From NCBI RefSeq assembly GCF_002797975.1, contig NZ_PGET01000001.1, forward strand, positions 3,348,001 to 3,412,000: 64,000 nt of DNA. The letters run 5' to 3'. The position numbers and the translations under genes were made by a program. Positions 53,139 through 60,741 of this stretch are shown in pieces (positions within the stretch are counted from its first letter, which is position 1; every line of letters starts with the position of its first letter). This stretch comes from [Clostridium] celerecrescens 18A. GTDB taxonomy: Bacteria > Bacillota > Clostridia > Lachnospirales > Lachnospiraceae. The notes below the pieces were generated by a model that worked only from the letters and a program-made list of their open reading frames with translations, was not told the DNA's origin and ran no database searches.

Positions 53139-54251
53139 ATGACAAACAAGGAATTATTGCCGAAAATCCATCTTGTAATGGACAAGCTAATGAACTTAGG
53201 AGGGGCTGACTATGAAAATGACCGCTCTGTCGGTAAGGAAGAGGCAAGCCGCGGCATCATTGCCAGAGACTTTGGGATCGAAGAATGGGACTGGCCTCAG
53301 GGTGTAGGACTTTATGGTCTTTTAAAGCTTCAGAGATTTTACGGAGATAACCGTTACTTAGAATTTTTTGACAGCTGGTTTGAGAACAATTTAAAGAAAG
53401 GACTGCCCAGTAAAAATATAAATACGACTGCCCCTTACCTGGTTTTAGCCGAACTGCTTGATGATCTTAAAAACCCGGAATACGAAAAGCTATGTCTGGA
53501 CCACGCCCACTGGCTGATGGCCGGACTTCCCAAAACAAAAGAAGGCGGTTTCCAGCATGTGGTGACTGCCATCGGAGACCGTAACGGCGTCCTGTTAAAT
53601 GATGGAGAAATGTGGATTGATACATTATTCATGGCAGTTTTGTTTTTAAATAAAATGGGCCATCGTTTCCAGGATCAGGAGTGGATCGGTGAGGCTCTTC
53701 ATCAGGTATTATTACATATCAAATACTTATATGACAAGCATACCGGGTTATTCTATCACGGCTGGAGTTTTATGCTAAATAATAATTTCGGAGGAGTCTT
53801 CTGGTGCAGGGGCAACTCCTGGTTTACTTATGGTATTCTGGAATTTATAGAGTCCTACGAAGGTACTCTTGACCAGGGACTTCTCACTTACCTGACAGAT
53901 ACCTTTAAAGCCCAGGTGAATGCTCTGACAGGCTTACAGGCTCCTTCTGGTTTATGGCATACCGTTCTCACTGATCCTTCAAGTTACGAAGAAGTATCTG
54001 GCTCGGGAGCAATCGCCGGTGGTATTTTAAAAGGAATTAAAATGGGGATTCTTGATGAATCATATCATGACTGTGCAGACCGGGCTGTTAAGGCGGTATG
54101 TAAAAACATAGGTGAAGACGGAACCGTGTTAAATGTATCCGCAGGAACCGGGATGGGCTATCATGAAGATCATTATAAAAACATTACCATTCGCCCCATG
54201 GCCTACGGACAATCATTGGCTTTGATCTCACTGGTCGAAGCGTTGAATTAA
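53139..54251 (+). CDS. Unsaturated uronide hydrolase, GH105 family
   Basis: 370 residues, cytosolic alpha/alpha six-barrel. GH105 enzymes (YteR/YesR type) remove unsaturated galacturonyl or glucuronyl residues from lyase products such as rhamnogalacturonan or ulvan fragments. The expected catalytic Asp is D161 in LNDGEMWIDTLFMAVLFL. The NNFGGVFWCRGNSWFTYG segment is also typical. It starts one base after the response-regulator stop, so it is cotranscribed with the YesMN genes; a hydrolase in the sensor operon suggests tight coupling of sensing and breakdown. It is a different fold class member from the GH88 of module 1 but has related chemistry. Confidence 0.9.
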   Translation: MTNKELLPKIHLVMDKLMNLGGADYENDRSVGKEEASRGIIARDFGIEEWDWPQGVGLYGLLKLQRFYGDNRYLEFFDSWFENNLKKGLPSKNINTTAPYLVLAELLDDLKNPEYEKLCLDHAHWLMAGLPKTKEGGFQHVVTAIGDRNGVLLNDGEMWIDTLFMAVLFLNKMGHRFQDQEWIGEALHQVLLHIKYLYDKHTGLFYHGWSFMLNNNFGGVFWCRGNSWFTYGILEFIESYEGTLDQGLLTYLTDTFKAQVNALTGLQAPSGLWHTVLTDPSSYEEVSGSGAIAGGILKGIKMGILDESYHDCADRAVKAVCKNIGEDGTVLNVSAGTGMGYHEDHYKNITIRPMAYGQSLALISLVEALN

Positions 54252-54308
54252 TAGCTAATCAGATATTCGAAATCCGCGCCCCTGCTTAATGAGGTTAAAT
54301 ATACATAC

Positions 54309-54343
54309 AAAAAAACCAGTAAATCTTACATTTACTGGTTTTT
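54309..54343. terminator. Terminator shared by tRNA-Gln copy 3 and the GH105 operon
   Basis: Arms AAAAACCAGTAAAT (54311-54324) and ATTTACTGGTTTTT (54330-54343), 5-base loop, with T-runs on both strands. It ends the tRNA transcript from the right and the YesMN-GH105 transcript from the left. Confidence 0.92.
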
Positions 54344-54350
54344 CATATCA

Positions 54351-54423
54351 CTGGGCTACAAGGATTCGAACCTTGAAAATGACGGAGTCAGAGTCCGTTG
54401 CCTTACCATTTGGCGATAGCCCA
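54351..54423 (-). tRNA. tRNA-Gln (anticodon CUG), copy 3
   Basis: Identical 73-base tRNA-Gln to copies 1 and 2, same strand, anticodon CTG, discriminator G. It marks the right edge of glycan module 2. Confidence 0.97.
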
Positions 54424-54439
54424 TCAGTGCAACGAATGT

Positions 54440-54468
54440 ATTATACTATAGCTTTTCATTCTGGTCAA
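54440..54468 (-). promoter_or_regulatory. Sigma-A promoter of tRNA-Gln copy 3
   Basis: On the minus strand TTGACC (54463-54468) and TATAAT (54440-54445) with a 17-base spacer. Confidence 0.82.
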
Positions 54469-54487
54469 GTACTTTTTTACACTTTAT

Positions 54488-54546
54488 TTCCAAAAACAAA
54501 CCATCAGGAAGAGCTTCCTGATGATACAGGCTCTTCCTGATTTTTT
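54488..54546. terminator. Terminator overlapping the end of the anti-sigma gene
   Basis: Arms ATCAGGAAGAGC (54503-54514) and GCTCTTCCTGAT (54530-54541). The T-run on the plus strand is six bases; on the minus strand GGTTTGTTTTTGG follows. The stem includes the stop codon and the last codons of the anti-sigma gene. A competing, perfect CATCAGGAA/TTCCTGATG hairpin (54502-54523) shares its left arm. Confidence 0.75.
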
Positions 54547-55973
54547 GTTGTATGAGGCTCTTCCTGGGAACCGTTTTTCCCGGTTTCCGTCGCATTCTTA
54601 GTTGTCTCAGGCGGGCTGCTTTCCTTGGCAGGGTCCGTCTGCTCTGTTTGTTTCGTTTCTTCGCTCTCTTCTTCTGTAATATCCGGATCTGCATTCCCAT
54701 CTCCGATCACAGGAGTCTCAAAGATCCCCTTTACAGTTGTCTGCTTTCCTATTTTAGGTGAAATGCCACCCAGAGTGAAGGTATATTCCATACCACCCTG
54801 CAGTCCTGTCACTTGAATCTCACAGGAATAGGAATCCGTATCTCCTACCTTGGCGGAATAGGTATTTCCATCTCCATCTTTCACTGAGACCGTAGGATTT
54901 TTCCATTTTACTTTGGTTTTAAAATAAACCATCACAACGCCGTTGTCGTAATCCACATAGTCGACTTTCACATTTTCCGTCGTTACGACTTCCGCTTCTG
55001 AGGTAGTCTCTTGCGCTGTAGTCGCTTCTGTGGCGGCTGCTGGCTGGGTTTGGGTCGCCTGTGTCGGTGCCTGGCTTGTCGTTTCTGATGAAGAGGCTGC
55101 ATTGTTTGTTTCATCCGCCGCAGAACTCTCCGCTATGGTTTCAGGCACTGTTGCTGTGGCAGCCTGGGTTGTTTGCGCCGGGGTTGTCTCTTCCCCCGCT
55201 TCGGTCTTACCGCTCACTGCATAAGAACGTTCCGTTATTACTTTTGCGATCTCCTCCATGGTGAGAGGCGCCAACGCCTTCATATCATCCATGGAAAGAG
55301 AATTGTTCTGCAAAATAAGCTCCCTCAAAAAATAAGCTTTTCCATATGAAATCTTATATTCCTCTGCCAGCTGTTTTACTTCATCCTCTTCCATGACCTG
55401 CTGGTCATAGACCACCGCCTTCAGCTGTTTTTCCTCCAGCGTATTCCGGATGTCATTCACCACCGCATAGCGCAGGCCCTGTGCCTTGCTGATGCTGTCA
55501 TTGGATACAGTAACAAGGATCGCATTATCCAGCTGGCTTAGATAGCCGTGGGTCACCATAGAACCGATCACGGCGTTTACTGCCGTGTTCAAATCCACTC
55601 CTTTTAGATCCATGTCCTGCATGATACCTTCCCCATCTTCATTAAGGGCCTTTGCCTCCAGGACTTTATTCCTTTTATTCACAGATAATTCCACGCTTGG
55701 ATTTACATCTATTCCGATTACAGAATCCACTTTCCCATTGTGATAAGTATATGTTCCTCCGGCCAAAGCGATTATGCAAAAACATGCAGCCACCAAAGTT
55801 GCAATGACCCTCTGCCTCAGGAAGAAAACGGAACGTTTATCCTTCTCTGCCTTTATCTGAGGCGTACTCAAGTCAATTCGTTCCAAAACATTAGGAGTCA
55901 AATCCCCGGCCGCAGATTTTAAGCAGGCTTCAATCTGTTGTCTATTCAATTGTCTGCGATTTAAATCAGCCAT
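54504..55973 (-). CDS. RsgI-like anti-sigma factor with extracellular sensor domain
   Basis: 489 residues. A short cytosolic N-terminal part (1-53) would bind the sigma factor. A transmembrane helix is near 55-77. A RsgI-type middle domain follows (about 80-185, VDSVIGIDVNPSVELSVNKRNKVLEAKALNEDG), then a Thr/Ala/Glu/Gln-rich linker (about 250-340), a beta-rich domain (about 345-430, VKVDYVDYDNGVVMVYFKTKVKW) and an acidic Ser/Thr tail. RsgI proteins hold sigma factors inactive until an extracellular polysaccharide is sensed. Here it is encoded 8 bases after an ECF sigma gene, so it probably regulates that sigma. The C-terminal domain is not a recognised carbohydrate-binding module. Confidence 0.85.
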   Translation of the reverse strand: MADLNRRQLNRQQIEACLKSAAGDLTPNVLERIDLSTPQIKAEKDKRSVFFLRQRVIATLVAACFCIIALAGGTYTYHNGKVDSVIGIDVNPSVELSVNKRNKVLEAKALNEDGEGIMQDMDLKGVDLNTAVNAVIGSMVTHGYLSQLDNAILVTVSNDSISKAQGLRYAVVNDIRNTLEEKQLKAVVYDQQVMEEDEVKQLAEEYKISYGKAYFLRELILQNNSLSMDDMKALAPLTMEEIAKVITERSYAVSGKTEAGEETTPAQTTQAATATVPETIAESSAADETNNAASSSETTSQAPTQATQTQPAAATEATTAQETTSEAEVVTTENVKVDYVDYDNGVVMVYFKTKVKWKNPTVSVKDGDGNTYSAKVGDTDSYSCEIQVTGLQGGMEYTFTLGGISPKIGKQTTVKGIFETPVIGDGNADPDITEEESEETKQTEQTDPAKESSPPETTKNATETGKNGSQEEPHTTKNQEEPVSSGSSS

Positions 55974-55981
55974 CTTAAAGC

Positions 55982-56560
55982 CTACTCCTCTCTCAAATAA
56001 TTTTCCAGTTTTTTCATAGCACGGTTATATCTGGAAAGAGCTGTAGCCAAAGGAATCTTAAGGCTGGCGGCGATCTCTCTGTGCTTCATACCTCCGGAGG
56101 TATGAAGTAGAACGATCTCCCTTTCCTCTTCCTTAAGAATTTGAAGAGCGGCAAGAAGAACCATCTTATCAGCTGCCATCTCAATTTCAGGGCAGACTTC
56201 TCCTGTTTCCGCTCCGGTTAAATCCTCCAGTGTCACATCCGAATCATGCTTTTGCTCACGGAATTTCATATAGCACAGATTCCGGGCGATGGTAAACATC
56301 CATGCCAAAGGCTTCCCCTGGGATTTATAGCCTGAAGCAGAAGTCCATATCTTTAAATATACCTCCTGCATGATCTCCTCCGCATCCTGGGGGTGCCTTA
56401 CAATAGACAGGATAAAGCTGTATATCGTCCGGTCCGTATTCTGATATAGCTGCCGAAAGGCCTCCTGGTCCCCAACCGCAACTTTTTTAAGAAGCTCTTC
56501 GTCGCTCAAACGGCCGTAATCCTCAGGTCCGCCAAGGCTCATCAATCCCATAAATAACAT
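55982..56560 (-). CDS. ECF-family RNA polymerase sigma factor
   Basis: 192 residues with sigma region 2 (about 35-100, FRQLYQNTDRTIYSFILSIVRHPQDAEEIMQEVYLKIW) and region 4 (about 130-188, ALQILKEEEREIVLLHTSGGMKHREIAASLKIPLATALSRYNRAMKKLENYL). Region 3 is absent, as in ECF sigmas. It is cotranscribed with the RsgI-like anti-sigma that follows, and ATG at 56560 is preceded by AAAGGA. Its target genes are unknown; ECF sigmas usually drive their own operon. Confidence 0.93.
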   Translation of the reverse strand: MLFMGLMSLGGPEDYGRLSDEELLKKVAVGDQEAFRQLYQNTDRTIYSFILSIVRHPQDAEEIMQEVYLKIWTSASGYKSQGKPLAWMFTIARNLCYMKFREQKHDSDVTLEDLTGAETGEVCPEIEMAADKMVLLAALQILKEEEREIVLLHTSGGMKHREIAASLKIPLATALSRYNRAMKKLENYLREE

Positions 56561-56636
56561 GGATCCGATTTCCTTTCTACTATGTTAATGCGAATTACTG
56601 TCATCTTATTGCATAAAATGGAAAATTTTTATTACC

Positions 56637-57815
56637 TTATTTTTCCACCCCAAAACCGCTTTCCGCCGTTATGATCAGACAGCACCGCTTATCTATTTCA
56701 GTTACCTTTTTCGTGACTTCTTCCTTTAGCCGATCCTTTTTTTTCCTGTCATATTCCCTGGGCACCACCAGATCAAAGATCAGATTGATCTGGCTTTTTC
56801 CCTCTACCATACGAAAATCGTGGAAAGAAATCCTGGAATCTATTTCCAGCAGCACATTTTTCACCATGTTACCAAATTCCAAAACCCTGGAATCTTTTGT
56901 CTCTACCGGGTCCATGTGGATTACCAGAAATATTCCAAACTTTCTTACTGCTTCCCTCTCAATGGTATCAATGATTTCATGGGACACTTCTATGTCAACA
57001 TCATTAGGTACCTCTGCATGAATGGAGGCCATGCTTCTGGAAGGGCCATAGTTGTGTACAATCAAATCATGACTCCCTATAATTCCATCGTAGCTTTCTA
57101 CAAATTCTGTAATCTCAACATAAAGTTTGGGATCAATAGGCTCTCCGATGAGAGGAGTAAGGGTATCCTTGGCAATTTTCACTCCTGCCCACATGACAAT
57201 GACAGAAACCGCTATCCCTATGATTCCGTCAATATTCAGACCCCATATGCCATAAACAAGGATTGATACGATCGTGGCAGAAGTGGTGATGACATCTCCA
57301 AGGGAATCTGCCGCCGTAGCTTTCATGACTGTGGACTGGATTCTTTTCCCAAGAGTGTTGTTAAAAAACGCCATCCAAAGCTTGACGCAAACAGATAGCA
57401 ATAAAATGGCAACAGACACAGCCTTAAACGTCATCTCTTCGGGATGAATGATTTTTCCAATGGACGTTTTTAAAAAGGAAAAGCCTACCTGAATGACCAA
57501 AAAGGCTACGATAAAAGCAGCAATGTACTCCATTCTTCCGTGCCCAAAGGGGTGGTCTTCATCGGCTGGTTTTCCGGCCATCTTTACCCCTATAAAGCCA
57601 ATGATAGAAGAAGCAGCATCAGAAAGGTTATTAAAAGCATCTGCCGTAACAGAGATACTGTTCACCAGCATTCCAACCAATAGTTTTGCGGTGAACAAAA
57701 TTACATTGCAGCAGATGCCTACGATACTCGCCATAAGCCCATAACGGGTCCGTACCTGAGTATCCTCTGTCTTTTTATAGTCCTTAACAAATGTCCTAAC
57801 CAAAAAATCTGTCAT
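56637..57815 (-). CDS. Cation diffusion facilitator family transporter
   Basis: 392 residues with about six transmembrane helices and a cytosolic C-terminal domain (about 210-390). The metal-site motif DAFNNLSDAASS is in helix 2 and HPFGHGRMEY follows. A second His/Asp pair is in TADSLGDVITTSATI (helix 5). It exports divalent cations such as Zn2+, Mn2+ or Fe2+ by proton antiport; the ion is not clear. The C-terminal domain is longer than usual. It ends upstream of no recognised partner; truA precedes it on the same strand by 19 bases. Confidence 0.92.
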   Translation of the reverse strand: MTDFLVRTFVKDYKKTEDTQVRTRYGLMASIVGICCNVILFTAKLLVGMLVNSISVTADAFNNLSDAASSIIGFIGVKMAGKPADEDHPFGHGRMEYIAAFIVAFLVIQVGFSFLKTSIGKIIHPEEMTFKAVSVAILLLSVCVKLWMAFFNNTLGKRIQSTVMKATAADSLGDVITTSATIVSILVYGIWGLNIDGIIGIAVSVIVMWAGVKIAKDTLTPLIGEPIDPKLYVEITEFVESYDGIIGSHDLIVHNYGPSRSMASIHAEVPNDVDIEVSHEIIDTIEREAVRKFGIFLVIHMDPVETKDSRVLEFGNMVKNVLLEIDSRISFHDFRMVEGKSQINLIFDLVVPREYDRKKKDRLKEEVTKKVTEIDKRCCLIITAESGFGVEK

Positions 57816-57834
57816 AGTACTCCTTTTTCAGTCT

Positions 57835-58581
57835 TTACTCTTTATAACATACCTGTTCGAGAAACAGTCCTTCCGGCGGCGCCGTATAGCCCGCCTCATT
57901 TCGATCCTTTGCATTTAGGATTTCCTTTATCTCTGCCGCTTTACGCTGTCCCAATCCCACTTCGATCAGCGTCCCCGTTAAGATCCTGACCATATTATAT
58001 AAAAAGCCGTTTCCCGTAAATCGTATCAGAAGCCGGCTCCCCTGCTGTTCAAATTCAATCCGTTTTAAAACCCTGACTGTAGATTTCTTCATTTTCCGGT
58101 TGGCACAAAAGCTTTTAAAATCATGTTCACCTATAAGAAAGGACGAAGCCCGTTCCATGGCCTCTATATCAAGCTCCTTAAATAAACCATAAATATACTT
58201 TCTTTCAAAAACCTGCTTTTTTTCTCCCATGTCGATCCGGTACAAATAGGTTTTTTCCTGGGCGTGAAGGCGGCTGTGGAATCTCTCAGCCACGCACTCC
58301 ACGGTTTTTATCCGGATATCTTCTGGAAGATACTGGTTTAAATATTCTCTGATCTCCTCTGAGCTCATCCCGGTATTCCCATGAAAATTAGCGACCTGGG
58401 CCAATGCATGAACACCTGCATCCGTTCGTCCCGAACCATGTACTTCCGCTGCCTGTCCCAGCATACGCTCCAAGACATGTTCGATCTTTCCCTGTATGGT
58501 CTGATCCGTATTTCCCTGTTTCTGCCATCCATCATAACGGCTTCCGTCGTATTCCAGGACCATTCGATAATTTTTTATCAT
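57835..58581 (-). CDS. truA: tRNA pseudouridine(38-40) synthase
   Basis: TruA isomerises uridines 38-40 in the anticodon stem-loop. The catalytic Asp54 is in GSGRTDAGVHALAQVANFH. Other family parts are YRMVLEYDGSRYDGWQ at the start and FLYNMVRILTGTLIEVG near the C-terminus. The frame opens at 58626, but the ATG at 58581 gives the normal start (248 residues) with a GAGG upstream. The start then lies inside the end of the VanZ-like gene (50-base overlap), so translation may be coupled. Confidence 0.94.
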   Translation of the reverse strand: MIKNYRMVLEYDGSRYDGWQKQGNTDQTIQGKIEHVLERMLGQAAEVHGSGRTDAGVHALAQVANFHGNTGMSSEEIREYLNQYLPEDIRIKTVECVAERFHSRLHAQEKTYLYRIDMGEKKQVFERKYIYGLFKELDIEAMERASSFLIGEHDFKSFCANRKMKKSTVRVLKRIEFEQQGSRLLIRFTGNGFLYNMVRILTGTLIEVGLGQRKAAEIKEILNAKDRNEAGYTAPPEGLFLEQVCYKE

Positions 58582-59026
58582 ATTGTTTTCGACCTCGTCT
58601 TCTATATCTGAGCAGCAAGGCAGCAATTAATATTCCAAAAGCCACTCCTGCGCAATCCAGCCACACATCAGATATCTGACCGGAACGCCCCCTTACCCCA
58701 AGCTGAATGGTTTCATCTGCAAACGGTACCATAAACCCAGCTATTAATCGTAGAAAATATCTTCTCTCCGCCGGGAAGCCAAAGGACCTTATACAGCCGT
58801 ACAGCAAAATCCCCAATAAGGTATATTCTGTGAAATGCCCCGTTTTACGGATGATGTGCTCTGTAAGCCACCTTGTGCTGAATCCCATGGATCCAAGTGA
58901 TTCCTGTGCCACCCGAAGCACCCATCCGCTGTCAGCCGATGAGATATCCGACGGCTTCATGGAATTTGAAAATATGAACAGGATAAAAAGAATGGTCAAT
59001 GCCGTCCATATTGCTTTCTTTTTCAT
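58532..59026 (-). CDS. VanZ-like membrane protein
   Basis: 164 residues with about four transmembrane helices (AIWTALTILFILFIFSN, TGHFTEYTLLGILLYG, FLRLIAGFMVPFADE, VWLDCAGVAFGILIAALLL). KTGHFTEY and DETIQLGVRGRSGQISDVWLDCAG are the VanZ-family signature. VanZ proteins are linked to low-level glycopeptide or lipid-related resistance; their mechanism is not established in general and not inferable here. The C-terminal tail extends over the start of truA. Confidence 0.88.
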   Translation of the reverse strand: MKKKAIWTALTILFILFIFSNSMKPSDISSADSGWVLRVAQESLGSMGFSTRWLTEHIIRKTGHFTEYTLLGILLYGCIRSFGFPAERRYFLRLIAGFMVPFADETIQLGVRGRSGQISDVWLDCAGVAFGILIAALLLRYRRRGRKQYDKKLSNGPGIRRKPL

Positions 59027-59156
59027 AACCGTTTCCTCAAAATTCCGCCTTTCTCCACCATTTAGGCGGCCTGAGTTTCATTTCCTCTATCTTCCATAAT
59101 TTATCATAATTTCATCTATTATAGTACAACAGCCGTTATAATACAAGGATAGGCAT

Positions 59157-59199
59157 TAAAAAAATCCCCAAAAACGGCCTAAAACCGCATATTTGGGGA
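59157..59199 (-). terminator. Terminator of the L,D-transpeptidase gene
   Basis: TCCCCAAA (59165-59172) and TTTGGGGA (59192-59199) arms with an inner ACGG/CCG stem, and a run of seven T on the minus strand. It lies 9 bases beyond the transpeptidase stop. The rest of 59027-59156 has no gene. Confidence 0.85.
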
Positions 59200-59207
59200 A
59201 ATTCCTT

Positions 59208-59819
59208 TTATGGTCCAATCGTAACCGGTACGCCTAAATTACAGTAACTCCACAATACATCCATATCGCTGTTGTCCACTGCAACGCAGCCGTGAGTGGT
59301 TCCGTCAGGAACCCTGCAGCCGTGAATCTCAATGGCTCCTCCCAGAGGAGTATCCCATGGTGGCTGCTGCCCTGCCAAATTGGCCTTTATTATTTCATCT
59401 CTTTGAGCCTCGGTGATAATGCCGTCTGCATATCCTCTTTCTGCATCCTTTATACCCGGATAGGAAAGTCCCAATGCCAGATATGCTATGCTCTTATCAT
59501 TTCTTGTACATACATAGAACTCCCCGCTGGGTGTTCTCATGTCGCCCTCTACTTTCTTATTTCCTTCCGCTGAGGCAGCGCCCATGGAAACCGGGTATTC
59601 TGCAATTAAAACACCATTCTGCTTTAATGTAAGCGTCTTTGTTCTCTTGCTCACATATATGGTCACGTTATTGGTCGAACCGGTATTGCCGGAGGTAATA
59701 TTGGCACCGGGACCGGACACCGGCTCTGCGTACCCAGTAACTTGGGAAGATACCGCCAAAACGATGACCAGAACGGCTGAGATCAGACACCTATATCCTT
59801 TTCCTAACCATTTCATCAT
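59208..59819 (-). CDS. L,D-transpeptidase (YkuD family)
   Basis: 203 residues. Signal peptide (about 1-31, cleaved near GYA-EPV), then a Gly/Ser/Asn-rich linker and a YkuD catalytic domain (about 50-203). The motif HGCRVPDGTTHGCVAVDN supplies the catalytic Cys178 with His176. It acts outside the membrane and makes 3-3 cross-links in peptidoglycan or attaches proteins to it, which gives resistance to most beta-lactams. It is transcribed alone. The downstream beta-lactamase-family gene is not adjacent enough to be an operon. Confidence 0.93.
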   Translation of the reverse strand: MMKWLGKGYRCLISAVLVIVLAVSSQVTGYAEPVSGPGANITSGNTGSTNNVTIYVSKRTKTLTLKQNGVLIAEYPVSMGAASAEGNKKVEGDMRTPSGEFYVCTRNDKSIAYLALGLSYPGIKDAERGYADGIITEAQRDEIIKANLAGQQPPWDTPLGGAIEIHGCRVPDGTTHGCVAVDNSDMDVLWSYCNLGVPVTIGP

Positions 59820-59925
59820 TCTTAACTCTCCTTTTTTGTTACATTATACCATCCATTTTGGAAACTATCATTTACAATATTCTTACATTTCCATCCAAAA
59901 TTATCCTTTTCATAATTCCTTTTAT

Positions 59926-60525
59926 TTAAAGTAACCCCTGCAAATAAGACAGCGCAGAATTTAAACAGCCTTCTACTCCTACCAAACTGCTTTCCAGACA
60001 AAGGTGGTAATTCTGTGCCTTGCCCCATTCACAACCGGTATAATACTGGTAATAATCTCTTCTCTTTTTGTCTATCTCCCTAATTCGTTCTTCCATCAAC
60101 TCAGGGCTGACGCCTGTCTCAAGAGAGTTCAGCCGTTTAATCCGTTCTTCCATTCTGGCATATATAAACAGATTAATGCTGCTTTCAAGCACCCTGTCCG
60201 CACAGCGCCCTACGATGATACAAGGTCCCTCTTCTGCCAGTTTTCGTATCACACAGGACTGGGCCAGAAAAATTTGATCTGACATGGAAATCTCATAAAT
60301 TGTAGAGAAGGGAGTATAATGGAGCTGCTCTAAGGATTCCTGCTGGACAGGGATATGCTCGTCGTAATGCAGAAATGCTTCCTCCTCCAGATCACTTACT
60401 TCTGCAGATAAAGAAATCAGATCCTTATCATAAAATGGAACGCCCAGCCTTTCAGCCAGCTTCATGCCCAACTCTCGTCCGCCGCTTCCAAACTCCCGGC
60501 TAATTGTAATCACCTTATCCAACAT
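59926..60525 (-). CDS. Cytidylate-kinase-like protein
   Basis: 199-residue soluble P-loop kinase of the cytidylate-kinase-like family. The P-loop is SREFGSGGRELGMKLAERL (about 9-27), the usual GSGG form. There are D/R-rich nucleotide sites near FYDKDLI and IIVGRCADRVL, and a LID-like basic stretch IDKKRRDYYQYYTG. It may phosphorylate a nucleotide or another small molecule; true CMP kinases of this phylum are encoded elsewhere, so the substrate is uncertain. ATG is preceded by AGGAGG. Confidence 0.82.
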   Translation of the reverse strand: MLDKVITISREFGSGGRELGMKLAERLGVPFYDKDLISLSAEVSDLEEEAFLHYDEHIPVQQESLEQLHYTPFSTIYEISMSDQIFLAQSCVIRKLAEEGPCIIVGRCADRVLESSINLFIYARMEERIKRLNSLETGVSPELMEERIREIDKKRRDYYQYYTGCEWGKAQNYHLCLESSLVGVEGCLNSALSYLQGLL

Positions 60526-60741
60526 ATGCTCCTCCTTATCTTCTGCTGAGTAATTTCCGAGAATCCTCTTCTACCCATCATAGTTTCTGTATAGCAAGAT
60601 ATCTACAAGGCTGTCAAATGGGCTTAAATCTCCTGTTAATATATCTGCATTTTACCACATTCTTAAATACCTGTATACCACATTTCAGCTCTACTTATTC
60701 ATACTTAAGCCGAATCGCAAAAAAAGTATTGGGTAACGCAC

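Noticed and set aside
31166-54423. Prophage or integrative element
   Set aside because: No integrase, relaxase, capsid or replication genes anywhere between the tRNA-Gln copies.
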